A DNA stretch of 64,000 nt from JAMDEO01 sp963775295 (GTDB lineage Bacteria; Actinomycetota; Thermoleophilia; RBG-16-64-13): assembly GCA_963775295.1 (NCBI GenBank), contig CAVZIK010000006.1, positions 2,232,001 through 2,296,000 on the forward strand, written 5' to 3'. Made by a program: the position numbers and the translations under genes. The notes beneath the pieces were generated by a model. The model did not search any database, was not told the DNA's origin, and was given only the letters and a program-made list of their open reading frames with translations. Positions 17,331 to 25,800 of the stretch are shown here, one piece after another (positions within the stretch are counted from its first letter, which is position 1; each line of letters begins with the position of its first letter).

Positions 17331-18008
17331 TCACGACTCCGACATCGCGGCCGGCTCGGCAGCCGCCACGGGGGATGGTTCGTTCTCGGATTCGGCCGGG
17401 GCTGGCGGAGCAGGGGGCGCAATCATTTCTTCGACGCTCCGCTGCTTCCGCTCCAACCGGGCCGGCTGGACGAAGTACAGGTCGAACATCGACTGAAGGA
17501 CGTCCAGCAGCCATTCGGCCTCTCCGGGCCGGACCGGGGCCAGTGCCTCTGGATGGAGGCTCTTACCAGGCTCGGAGTCGAGTTTGGCCAGCCGAGAATA
17601 CATTTGAAGCGCCCGTTTGAGATACGCGGGCATGTCGGGTCCGAGAATAGCCCGGCGGATCTGGTCGTCCAACCCTCCGTCGCCGGCACCTGCCTTGGCA
17701 GCCAGCAAACGCTGGAGCAAGCGGCGACTCAGAGCGGCCGTGGATTCTGCACTGTGGAAATAGACCTGACATGCGGCGTGATAGTCGTCCGCGTAGTCCG
17801 GCGGCACGTCCTCCGAAAGCCGAGGCCGCATTGATGATTGAGGCCACGCCGGGTAACTCGCGCCGTCCTTCTGGCATACATTGACCAACAACCGGTCGCA
17901 GACGCTGCAACGTGCGCTCCAGATCTGCCAGGTGCCGTCCTGGTCTTCGCCCAAGGCAAAGACATGTGGTGTTTCTGTGAACTCCGAGTGGCAGTGGGGG
18001 CATTCCAT
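17331..18008 (-). CDS. DUF4145-like protein with N-terminal zinc ribbon
   Basis: A 225-residue protein beginning MECPHCHSEF and later CSVCDRLLVNVC, which look like a CxxC...CxxC zinc ribbon. The middle (about 85-185) has the helical pattern of DUF4145 (ALSRRLLQRLLAAK; EAEWLLDVLQSMFDLYFV), a domain often found with restriction or phage-defence genes but also alone. The C-terminal 35 residues are Pro/Glu/Ala-rich. No defence gene is adjacent. It is divergent from a small coiled-coil gene. Confidence 0.55.
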   Translation of the reverse strand: MECPHCHSEFTETPHVFALGEDQDGTWQIWSARCSVCDRLLVNVCQKDGASYPAWPQSSMRPRLSEDVPPDYADDYHAACQVYFHSAESTAALSRRLLQRLLAAKAGAGDGGLDDQIRRAILGPDMPAYLKRALQMYSRLAKLDSEPGKSLHPEALAPVRPGEAEWLLDVLQSMFDLYFVQPARLERKQRSVEEMIAPPAPPAPAESENEPSPVAAAEPAAMSES

Positions 18009-18173
18009 GCCTCAAGACCCTCCTTGGCCGAAAGCAGGCAGATGTGCGGACACAGAGGATACTCGCCCGACGCGCCACACGGCAACTGTAGTTGGTGTTC
18101 AAGACGGGAAGGTGTCGGCTTGGAGCTTGGAGGGAATCCGATCGGTAGTGACGGTGGGGACGGGAGTGAGGTC

Positions 18174-18386
18174 ATGTCTGGCGCTGAGGATTCGCCTTCA
18201 CATAGGGGAGAGCCCGTGCAGGGCCAGGAGCCTGCTATCGAGACAGACGGCCAGAACATAAAGAAGGACCTCCTCGAGGAAGAAATACTGGAGAAGGATC
18301 TCCTGGAACTGGAAAGAGAAGCCGAGGAGTTGGATAGGGCGCGGGCCAGGCGGAAGGCGATCCTCGAGAGGGAGGGGGAGGCCTGA
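18174..18386 (+). CDS. Small acidic coiled-coil protein
   Basis: A 70-residue hydrophilic protein; the last 45 residues form one charged helix (KKDLLEEEILEKDLLELERE, then AEELDRARARRKAI). The ATG at 18174 has GGGAG seven bases upstream. The frame is open further 5', and an ATG at 18042 would add a cysteine-containing stretch (MCGHRGYSPDAPHGNCSWC) that could bind zinc but has a poor ribosome site. I recognise no family. Confidence 0.45.
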   Translation: MSGAEDSPSHRGEPVQGQEPAIETDGQNIKKDLLEEEILEKDLLELEREAEELDRARARRKAILEREGEA

Positions 18387-18516
18387 GGGCGCGGCCATCG
18401 GCAGGTCGCTTCAGTATTGACGCGTTGCGCCGATATGATAAAGGAAGACATGTGCACGGCAGCGAATCGAACGATATGCCGCACATGCCCCTTAAGACTG
18501 TGGAGGAAGGATCGGC

Positions 18517-20202
18517 GTGACACCAGAAAGCACCGCGGAGGCACGCAGAAGTCTGCGACTTGGAGACATCCTGGTCGAGCAGGGCGTTGTTACCGAAAGT
18601 CAGCTCAAAGAGAGTCTGCAGTATCAGAAGGATTCTGGAGCGCGTCTCGGAGAGGCTCTCACTCATCTCGGGTACGTAACCCATGACCAATTGGCCGACG
18701 CTCTCGCCTGGCAGGGCCACTACGGGCTGTCCGTGCTGGCCGAGCTTCTTCCCAACCCCAATGTCCACGGTCTACTCACCGAGAAGTTTTGTAGGGCGCG
18801 TCACGTGCTGCCCGTAGAGCTCAGCAGAACGGGAGCGATAGTTCTGGCCATGGTCAATCCGGCGGACGTGCTCACCATCGATGACGTTCGACTCATCACC
18901 GGTTTGGAGGTCGCGCCGGTGGCCGCGACGTTAGGGGCACTCGGCGAAGCCTGGGACATGGTCTATGCCGGTCGGGCTAGGATGGAAGCAGCTAGCGTTC
19001 AGGAGGAAGAGCGCAGTGGACCGAGTGACCGCGAACTGGCGGAATACGACACTGTAGTGTCGTTGGTGGAAGAGATCCTCGCCACGGGAATGCGCCAGAA
19101 GGCCTCGGACATCCATTTCGAGCCGCAAGCGGACCGAATGATCGTTCGGATCCGCATCGACGGCGTACTCCACCACCTCACCGAGGTACGCAAGGAGATC
19201 AAGGATGGTGTGGTCTCCCGCATAAAAATCCTGGGGGATATGGACATTTCCGAAAAGCGGCTTCCTCAGGACGGTCGCGCCACATTCAGGACAGACGAGC
19301 GTCAGGTGGACCTTCGTATTGCCAGCATTCCGAGTGTTTTTGGCGAAAACGTTACGATCCGCATACTAGACGACCGCATGTTCAACGTTACCCTCGAGCA
19401 ACTCGGAATGGGTGCCCGCGAGTTGGAGCACTTCCGCAGAGCTCTGAAGCGCCCCTGGGGAGAGATCCTGATCACGGGCCCAACCGGCTCGGGAAAATCC
19501 ACCACCCTCTATGGCGGTCTCGAAGAGCTAAACCATCCCGGAGTAAAGATCTATACGGTGGAGGACCCGGTGGAGCGGCGCATGCCGGGCATCATCCAGT
19601 CACAGGTGCGCACGAACATCGGGCTGACTTTCGCGTCGATTCTGCGGTCTCTCGTTCGGAGTGACCCGGACATTATCATGATCGGAGAGATCAGGGACCA
19701 CGAAACGGCACTCATAGCGACGGAAGCTTCATTGACCGGCCACCTCGTGCTCTCCACTCTGCATACGAACGACGCTGCCTCGGCCATCGCCCGTCTCACC
19801 GAGATGGGACTTCCACCCTACCTGATAGCGTCGGCCCTGGAATGTGTTGTCGCCCAGCGGTTGGCTCGGCAGCTCTGCCCGCGCTGCAAGGAGTCGGTGA
19901 CCCTGACCCCGGCGAACATGAGCGCGGAAGAACGCGAGTTCCTGGGCGTTACTGAAGCAGTTATTGCAAAAGCCGTAGGCTGCAATAGGTGTTTCAACAC
20001 CGGTTACAGCGGCCGCGTCGGCTTGTTCGAAGTGCTTCCAGTGAGCCGCGAGATACGACGACTCATTCTCGATCACGCGAGTGTAGATGCGATTCGCGAT
20101 GAAGCTCTCGCCGCCGGCACGAAGAATCTGCGTGAAGACGGGCGCCAGAAGGTCTTGGCGGGGCTGACCACTATCGAGGAAGTGGAGCGAGTAACCGCTT
20201 AG
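18517..20202 (+). CDS. Type IV pilus / type II secretion assembly ATPase (PilB/GspE), with tandem MshEN motifs
   Basis: A 561-residue secretion ATPase powering pilus or pseudopilus polymerisation. The N-terminal MshEN domain carries two copies of the 24-residue motif known to bind c-di-GMP (starting RLGDILVEQG at 14 and RLGEALTHLG at 43). The ATPase core has Walker A GPTGSGKST (about 321), an Asp-box and DPDIIMIGEIRD Walker B (about 383), a His-box (LHTNDAASAI) and the tetracysteine zinc site CPRC (454)...CNRC (489). GTG 18517 follows GGAGGAAGG. No pilT, pilC or pilin gene is adjacent; the pilin-like gene at 2.2 kb is a possible client. Confidence 0.9.
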   Translation: MTPESTAEARRSLRLGDILVEQGVVTESQLKESLQYQKDSGARLGEALTHLGYVTHDQLADALAWQGHYGLSVLAELLPNPNVHGLLTEKFCRARHVLPVELSRTGAIVLAMVNPADVLTIDDVRLITGLEVAPVAATLGALGEAWDMVYAGRARMEAASVQEEERSGPSDRELAEYDTVVSLVEEILATGMRQKASDIHFEPQADRMIVRIRIDGVLHHLTEVRKEIKDGVVSRIKILGDMDISEKRLPQDGRATFRTDERQVDLRIASIPSVFGENVTIRILDDRMFNVTLEQLGMGARELEHFRRALKRPWGEILITGPTGSGKSTTLYGGLEELNHPGVKIYTVEDPVERRMPGIIQSQVRTNIGLTFASILRSLVRSDPDIIMIGEIRDHETALIATEASLTGHLVLSTLHTNDAASAIARLTEMGLPPYLIASALECVVAQRLARQLCPRCKESVTLTPANMSAEEREFLGVTEAVIAKAVGCNRCFNTGYSGRVGLFEVLPVSREIRRLILDHASVDAIRDEALAAGTKNLREDGRQKVLAGLTTIEEVERVTA

Positions 20203-20245
20203 TCCCGTAGCGCCTCAGTTCTGCAAGGGCGCTCACGGCCGGATG

Positions 20246-21628
20246 CTAGGCTGTCGGAGGAGCGTGATCAACGGCGTCGCGAGTAGTGAGCCTGGCTCTG
20301 ATGGTGCGGCTGCGCAGCATCAGCCAGAGTGTCCGGAGCAGCTCGCCAAGGACCAGAGCAGCGACCGCCACGTACAACCCGGTCACCCTTCCCCAAATCA
20401 CCGCGACGAAGAGTGCCAGCGCCACGACCGCGAGGAACAGGGCCACCGATTCAGTGATGCTGCGAGTGCGGCGACCATGCAGGATCAATCCCTGGTAGTA
20501 GCTCTCGATGACTGCCAGCGCAGGCATGGGCAAGAGCAGGAAGAGGCTGCGCCACACCATGGAGGGCAGAGGGTCGGCAAGGTCTAACACCTGTCCGAAT
20601 ACAGGAGAGGCCACGGCGGGTATCAGCAGCACGACGAGAAGGCCCGTCGCTACGACGGAAAGTCCGAATGCGAAGTGGCGCAGGGCACGTATCGACGGTC
20701 GCCGCTCAACGAGCGCGACGACGACCTCGTTGTACGCGCCTCCGAATCCCCGGGTCACATAGTTGATGCCATTCACCACCGGCCACGCGGCTAGGGACTC
20801 GAGGGGCATGGGCATACGGCCCATGGCGGCGCTGCCCAGCGGGCTCGCGATGAGGACGAGGAGTTGTGTCAGAGAAAGCGGGATGTAGAAGTGCAGCATG
20901 GCCCGGGTGGTCAGAGGACGCTCGGCGGGAAGCGCGGGCTTGAGTTCGTACTTCAGGGTCTTGCGCACGGCGAAATGGACGTACAAGGCCTCGGTGATGA
21001 CACCGGCAATGAGGGCGCAGGAGGCGACCGCCACTCCTGGGAGCGCTCCAGTGAAGTAGCCCAGCGCAAGGACAATGCCGTCCGCAGCAAAGCGCGCCCC
21101 GGTTCCCACGCCTACCTTGAGGGAGTGTCCGAAGCGAATGAGGATACCCTGGTGGAAGCGGCGGTAGGCGATGGACCACGTCCAGGGAATCATGAGCAGC
21201 AGCCCCACACGTCCCGGTCCGATTATTTCCTCGGGCGCATGGATGATGTAACGGGCCAGCACGTAGTAGAGAGGCGTGGCCGCCATGGCGATATGGATCA
21301 GCGTGAGGCTGGCGCCCATGCGGTTCATAAAGCGGCGGAGTTTGACGAAGGAGGCCCAATCGCGGCTCAAGGCCGTTGAAGCGGCCAACATCATGATGAT
21401 GGGAGCCTCGACCAGCAACGCTAGAGGGAACACCAAACCGCCATATGCCGCCAGATTGATCTTAGGCTCTGCCAGCCGGGAAACGATTGCGCTGATGGCC
21501 GGTCCCTCAAGCCCCATGAGCATCCAGCTGGCGGCGAGGGGCCACCAGGTCTTGAGAATATGGTTCCAGCGGAGACCTTGCTCCTGATGGGGCCCGTCGA
21601 TTGCTGCTGATGAGGCGGTGGTGGTCAT
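20246..21628 (-). CDS. MATE/MOP-superfamily flippase-like membrane protein
   Basis: A 460-residue integral membrane protein with about 12 helices. The pattern near the N-terminus (SWMLMGLEGPAISAIVSRL, PKINLAAYGGLVFPLALLV, EAPIIMMLAASTALSRD) resembles MATE/MOP transporters and bacterial relatives of the ANK family, with a second repeat beginning near LTTRAMLHFYIPLSLTQLLV. It probably moves a lipid-linked or small polyvalent anion substrate; no sequence feature tells which. It is convergent with gspE (43 bases between stops) and divergent from the flavodiiron gene. Confidence 0.65.
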   Translation of the reverse strand: MTTTASSAAIDGPHQEQGLRWNHILKTWWPLAASWMLMGLEGPAISAIVSRLAEPKINLAAYGGLVFPLALLVEAPIIMMLAASTALSRDWASFVKLRRFMNRMGASLTLIHIAMAATPLYYVLARYIIHAPEEIIGPGRVGLLLMIPWTWSIAYRRFHQGILIRFGHSLKVGVGTGARFAADGIVLALGYFTGALPGVAVASCALIAGVITEALYVHFAVRKTLKYELKPALPAERPLTTRAMLHFYIPLSLTQLLVLIASPLGSAAMGRMPMPLESLAAWPVVNGINYVTRGFGGAYNEVVVALVERRPSIRALRHFAFGLSVVATGLLVVLLIPAVASPVFGQVLDLADPLPSMVWRSLFLLLPMPALAVIESYYQGLILHGRRTRSITESVALFLAVVALALFVAVIWGRVTGLYVAVAALVLGELLRTLWLMLRSRTIRARLTTRDAVDHAPPTA

Positions 21629-21742
21629 GCGACCAGCAATATTGACTCAGGAGAGCACGGCTAGCAATGGTGCGTCTAGAAAAGGGCGTGCCGGGTAGAC
21701 TTAGCAGCAGGAGAACATCGGAAACCGAGGGAGGTGGCGTCG

Positions 21743-22918
21743 ATGCGGCCGCGAGAGATACGTCCGGGAATATACTGGGTCGGAGCCGTCGACTGGGACA
21801 GGCGCCTGTTTGATTCTCTCATAGCCCTGCCCGAAGGTACGAGCTACAACTCCTACCTGGTGGCAGGTGGCGAAGCCACGGCTCTGTTCGATACCGTTGA
21901 CCCCTCGAAGACCGATCTCCTATTGGACAATCTGCGTGAGGTCGAGCGGATCGACTATATCGTGCTCCATCACGCCGAGCAGGACCATTCCGGGTCGCTC
22001 GCCGCCGTTCGGGATCGATTTCCCGAGGCTCGTCTTCTCTGCAGTCCGAAGGCGGTGGAACTCCTCGCCGCTCATCTCCACGTCCCGGACGACTCGTTCA
22101 CCATCGTGGAAGACGGTCAGGAATTGGCCCTTGGAGAAAAGACCCTGCGTTTCCTTCATACTCCCTGGGTCCACTGGCCGGAGACCATGTCGACCTACGT
22201 CGTCGAGGACAAGTTGCTCCTGAGCTGCGACCTCTTCGGCTCCCACCTGGCCACGAGCGACCTTTTCGGCCTCGAGGAGGAGGTCGTCCCGGCCGCGAAG
22301 CGATATTTCGCGGAGATCATGATGCCATTCCGGGCCGCCGTGAAGAAGAACCTAGACAAGTTGGCTCCTCTCGACATCGAGGTCATCGCGCCGAGTCACG
22401 GCCCCGCCTACGCCGATCCGGCAGCGATCATCGCCGCCTATCGGGAGTGGGTGGAAGGTCCGCCCAAGAATCTCGTCGTCATACCCTACCTGACGATGCA
22501 CGGAAGCACCCTAATTCTGGTCGAACGACTCGGAGACCGTCTCACCGAGTTGGGAGTCAAGGTTGAGCGCGTGGATCTCAGCACCGTGGACCTCGGAAGG
22601 CTGGCCACTTTCCTGGTCGACGCCGGCACAATTGTTGTCGGGACGCCGACCGTGCTCACGAATCCCCATCCTGCGGTCGTGTCGGCTGTGTACCTTGCGA
22701 ATGCGTTGCGGCCCAAGGCCAGGTTCCTGTCCGTGCTGGCCTCGTACGGTTGGGCGAGCAATGCCATCGCCACAATTGCGTCCATGACGTCCGGGCTTAA
22801 GGCGGAGACGATCGAACCCGTCCTGGTTCGCGGACTGCCCACGCACGAGGATTTGCTCCTCGTGGACCGGTTGGCCGAGACGATCGCGGCCAAGCACGCC
22901 GAGGCCGGTCTTGACTGA
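21743..22918 (+). CDS. Flavodiiron protein (FprA-type A flavoprotein)
   Basis: A 391-residue cytoplasmic enzyme reducing O2 to water and/or NO to N2O. The N-terminal metallo-beta-lactamase domain has all diiron ligands: HHAEQDHSG (HxExDH), the histidine in TPWVHWPETM, the aspartate in LLSCDLFGSH and the histidine in APSHGPAY. A flavodoxin domain follows from about residue 250 (VIPYLTMHGSTLILVE; VVGTPTVLTNPHP). The ATG at 21743 has GGAGG eight bases upstream; an in-frame GTG at 21734 is too close to that site. With hcp 1 kb away it indicates protection from O2 or NO in an anaerobe. Confidence 0.93.
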   Translation: MRPREIRPGIYWVGAVDWDRRLFDSLIALPEGTSYNSYLVAGGEATALFDTVDPSKTDLLLDNLREVERIDYIVLHHAEQDHSGSLAAVRDRFPEARLLCSPKAVELLAAHLHVPDDSFTIVEDGQELALGEKTLRFLHTPWVHWPETMSTYVVEDKLLLSCDLFGSHLATSDLFGLEEEVVPAAKRYFAEIMMPFRAAVKKNLDKLAPLDIEVIAPSHGPAYADPAAIIAAYREWVEGPPKNLVVIPYLTMHGSTLILVERLGDRLTELGVKVERVDLSTVDLGRLATFLVDAGTIVVGTPTVLTNPHPAVVSAVYLANALRPKARFLSVLASYGWASNAIATIASMTSGLKAETIEPVLVRGLPTHEDLLLVDRLAETIAAKHAEAGLD

Positions 22919-22959
22919 GGCTCCCAAGGTTGCCCGGAATGGGTCAAAGTCGCCCGGGT

Positions 22960-22965
22960 TATAAT
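22960..22965 (+). promoter_or_regulatory. TATAAT -10-like element before hisG
   Basis: A perfect TATAAT hexamer lies 65 bases before the hisG start in a GC-rich region. No -35 hexamer is found at normal spacing (the nearest TTGCCC is 24 bases upstream), so this is a tentative promoter. Confidence 0.3.
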
Positions 22966-23030
22966 TTGGGAGCGGCCGCCCCAGGGCGTCCCGGTAAACG
23001 GCACAATCCGAACGGCGGAGTGAGCGACGT

Positions 23031-23900
23031 ATGATTCTGAAACTCGGTATACCCAAGGGCAGTCTTGAGAGCGCAACCATCGAACTGCTCCGGCGCGCCG
23101 GCTTCAATGTGACCACCAGCAGCCGCTCGTACTTTCCCGTGATAGACGACCCCGACATCGAATGCGTCCTCATTCGGGCTCAGGAGATGGCGCGTTACGT
23201 GGAGAACGGCCTTCTGGACGCGGGCATTACCGGGCTGGACTGGGTTCAAGAGAATGAGGCGACCGTGCACCCAGTGGTGGATTTGGTGTATGCGAAGCAG
23301 AGCTTCGGCAAGGTGCGCTGGGTGTTGGCGGTTCCGGAAGGCTCACCCTTCGTGACCGTGAAAGATCTCGAAGGCAAGATCATCGCCACCGAGCTCGTGG
23401 CTACGACCAAGCGCTATCTGGCTGAGAACGGCGTCAAGGCCAAGGTCGAGTTCAGTTGGGGCGCGACCGAAGTGAAGCCGCCGGAACTCGCCGATGCCAT
23501 CGTGGAAGTGACTGAGACCGGCAGTTCGCTGAGGGCGAACAAGCTCCGCATCATCGAGACCGTGCTCGAATCGAACACTCAGCTCATCGCCAACCTGGAG
23601 TCGTGGAAAGACCCGGAGAAGCGACGCAAGCTGGAGGACATGTCCATGCTTCTGGAAGGCGCCATGGCCGCCCTGGGCAAAGTGGGCCTGATGCTCAACG
23701 TGAGACGCGCCGACATGGCTACGGTGCTCGACACGCTGCCGGCTCTTCTCAAGCCTACCGTTTCAACTCTCAGCGATGAAGAATGGCTTGCCGTCAACAC
23801 CATCATCGACGAGTCGACTGTCCGAGAGATCATTCCCCGCCTCAAAGAAGCCGGCGCTCAGGGGATAGTCGAGTATCCGCTCAACAAGATCGTCATGTAG
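23031..23900 (+). CDS. hisG: ATP phosphoribosyltransferase, long form
   Basis: A 289-residue enzyme that joins ATP and PRPP, the first and feedback-controlled step of histidine synthesis. The catalytic part has GIPKGSLESATIELLRRAGF, the IRAQEMARYVENGLLDAGIT stretch, and the PRPP-binding EVTETGSSLRANKL. The C-terminal 75 residues (STLSDEEWLAVNTIIDES; LKEAGAQGIVEYPLNKIVM) form the ACT-like regulatory domain of long-form HisG, so HisZ is not needed. No other his gene is nearby. ATG 23031 follows GGAGTGAGCG. A hairpin lies just after the stop. Confidence 0.95.
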   Translation: MILKLGIPKGSLESATIELLRRAGFNVTTSSRSYFPVIDDPDIECVLIRAQEMARYVENGLLDAGITGLDWVQENEATVHPVVDLVYAKQSFGKVRWVLAVPEGSPFVTVKDLEGKIIATELVATTKRYLAENGVKAKVEFSWGATEVKPPELADAIVEVTETGSSLRANKLRIIETVLESNTQLIANLESWKDPEKRRKLEDMSMLLEGAMAALGKVGLMLNVRRADMATVLDTLPALLKPTVSTLSDEEWLAVNTIIDESTVREIIPRLKEAGAQGIVEYPLNKIVM

Positions 23901-23907
23901 GAAGAAA

Positions 23908-23941
23908 GATCCGGATCCGTCTTTGCTGACGGATCCGGATC
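23908..23941. terminator. Bidirectional terminator between hisG and hcp
   Basis: A perfect 14-bp stem, GATCCGGATCCGTC / GACGGATCCGGATC, with loop TTTGCT, between convergent genes. Read on the minus strand it is followed by TTTCTTCC, giving a usable tail for hcp. The plus-strand side lacks a T-run. Confidence 0.7.
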
Positions 23942-23967
23942 CAGGAGTGGGCCGCGGCAGACCTTGC

Positions 23968-25599
23968 TCAGGCCAGGATGGTCTCCAGGTCTTCTTCCGG
24001 TGTGGTGATGGGGTGGAGATTGAACGTGTCCACGATGAACTGAGCCACATCCGGCGTAAGGAAGGCCGGGAGCGTCGGTCCGAGCCGCATATCCTTGAGA
24101 CCCAGATAGAGAAGAGTGAGAAGAATTGCGGCCGCTTTCTGTTCGTACCAGGAAAGAATCATGGTCAGCGGCAGGTCGTTGATGCCCACCCCGAATGCGT
24201 CGCTCAGGGCGAGCGCGACCTGGATAGCCGAGTAGGCGTCGTTACACTGGCCCATGTCTAGCAAGCGCGGAATGCCTTCGATATCGCCCAGGTCCTGGTC
24301 GTAGAAACGGTACTTGCCGCAAGCCAGTGTGAGGATGACGGTGTCTTTGGGCGCCTGCTCGACAAACCTGGTGTAGTAGTCGCGGCCTGGCTTGGCACCG
24401 TCGCAACCGCCTACGAGGAAGAAGTGCCGGATCTTGCCGGCCTTCACCAGCTCGATGATCTTCTCGGCGTGTTCAAGGACGGCGTTCCGCATGAACCCCA
24501 CGTGGACGGTCTTGGCGGAAACGTCGGCTTGGAAGCCCGGCAACGCGAGAGCCCGCTCGATGACGGCGCCGAAGCCGCGTCCTTCGAGGTGCGTGGCGCC
24601 CGGCCAGCCGACAGCCGCAGTGGTGTAGATGTTGTCGATGTATGAGTCCTGGGGCTTCTGGATGCAGTTCGTCGTCATGAGGATTGACCCGGGGAACTCG
24701 GCGAACTCCTTCTTCTGGTTCTGCCAGGCGGTGCCGTAGTTGCCGTAGAGGTGCGGGTAGGCCTTCAGCTTGGGATATCCGTGAGCTGGAAGCATCTCAC
24801 CGTGCGTGTATATGGTGATGCCCTTGCCCTCGGTCTGTTTCAGCAGGGCTTCCAGATCCAGCAGATCGTGGCCGGACACCAGGATGGCCTTACCGGCCTT
24901 GACGCCCAGTGGGACCTCCGTGGGGACGGGAGTCCCAAAGGTCTCAGTGTTTGCTTTGTCGAGCAATTCCATGACCTTGTAGTTTGCCTCGCCGCAGCGA
25001 AGGGTCTTGCCGATCCAGACGTTCAAATCACCCTCTTCGTAATGGGCAAGATCGACCAGCGCCTCGACGAAATACTTGTCGACGAATTCGTCGCGATAGC
25101 CGAGTTCTGAAGCGTGAAACGCATAAGCCGCCACTCCCTTGAGGCCGTACAACACCGTGTGCTCCAGGGAGCGGATATTGGCGTCGGCGGATGCTTCGGC
25201 GTTGACCCCATGCGCGCGCCCTTGATCGGCGAGGGCGGCCGTGGTCCCGGCGGGATTGAAGCCGACCGGCGCTTCAGAGAATGAGATCCCCGGGTTCCTG
25301 GCGGCAAGAGCGGCCAGGAGGTGGTCTCTGCGCTCGGCGGCGTTGCGGACCCACTCTGCGATGGCTTCCGGGTCGAAGTTGACGTTGGTCAGCGTTACAA
25401 AGAGACCTTCGGCGAGAAATGGATATGTGTCGTCTGGAACAAGACCTTCGGGCGCGGCCTTGTCTGCGACGATCGCCAGCCCTTTGAGAGCGTAGACGAG
25501 TGCATCCTGTAGAGAGGCTACCTCGTCGTCTTTTCCACAGACCCCTCTGACCGTACACGCCACCGATTTCGCGGTTTGTTCGCACTGATAGCAAAACAT
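23968..25599 (-). CDS. hcp: Hydroxylamine reductase / hybrid-cluster protein
   Basis: A 543-residue iron-sulfur protein with the N-terminal cluster motif MFCYQCEQT...CTVRGVCGK and the later hybrid-cluster ligands (e.g. HGEMLPAHGYPKL, TTNCIQKPQ, FLVGGCDGAKPGR, LACGKYRF). Hcp proteins reduce NO to N2O and protect anaerobes from nitrosative stress; hydroxylamine reduction is an in-vitro activity. The ATG at 25599 has AGGAGGAAG upstream and gives the standard MFCYQCEQ start. No hcr reductase gene is adjacent. It is divergent from a CRP/FNR regulator, with a palindrome between them. Confidence 0.95.
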   Translation of the reverse strand: MFCYQCEQTAKSVACTVRGVCGKDDEVASLQDALVYALKGLAIVADKAAPEGLVPDDTYPFLAEGLFVTLTNVNFDPEAIAEWVRNAAERRDHLLAALAARNPGISFSEAPVGFNPAGTTAALADQGRAHGVNAEASADANIRSLEHTVLYGLKGVAAYAFHASELGYRDEFVDKYFVEALVDLAHYEEGDLNVWIGKTLRCGEANYKVMELLDKANTETFGTPVPTEVPLGVKAGKAILVSGHDLLDLEALLKQTEGKGITIYTHGEMLPAHGYPKLKAYPHLYGNYGTAWQNQKKEFAEFPGSILMTTNCIQKPQDSYIDNIYTTAAVGWPGATHLEGRGFGAVIERALALPGFQADVSAKTVHVGFMRNAVLEHAEKIIELVKAGKIRHFFLVGGCDGAKPGRDYYTRFVEQAPKDTVILTLACGKYRFYDQDLGDIEGIPRLLDMGQCNDAYSAIQVALALSDAFGVGINDLPLTMILSWYEQKAAAILLTLLYLGLKDMRLGPTLPAFLTPDVAQFIVDTFNLHPITTPEEDLETILA

Positions 25600-25703
25600 G
25601 GGCTTCCTCCTGCCTCTCACCTTGACCCTTCCATCTCCTGACGGCAGGGCTGCTCAGTTTCTTTTCCCGCCTAGACGCTAACATAGTCGTATCGGGCCTT
25701 ACC

Positions 25704-25717
25704 TTGACCTAAGTCAA
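25704..25717. promoter_or_regulatory. TTGAC-N4-GTCAA palindrome, likely CRP/FNR-family operator
   Basis: The sequence TTGACCTAAGTCAA is a perfect 5+4+5 inverted repeat centred about 110 bases upstream of hcp and 90 bases upstream of the CRP-like gene. Half-sites of this form are typical of HcpR/DNR-class members of the CRP/FNR family, which control hcp in many anaerobes. The adjacent regulator is the obvious candidate to bind it. Confidence 0.6.
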
Positions 25718-25800
25718 AGCGGCGCGATCGTTTTCAAACGAATGTCTCAAGGGGGTGCGCGACGGGCGACAGCATCGCTCAGAGTGCGAGCGGGGGGAAG

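Noticed and set aside
23908..23941. Repeat of GATCCGGATCC as a possible recombination or attachment site
   Set aside because: It is fully explained as the two arms of a terminator hairpin between convergent genes; there is no integrase or second copy elsewhere.
24751..25512. Plus-strand frames over hcp
   Set aside because: Shadows of hcp, which carries its cluster ligands on the minus strand.
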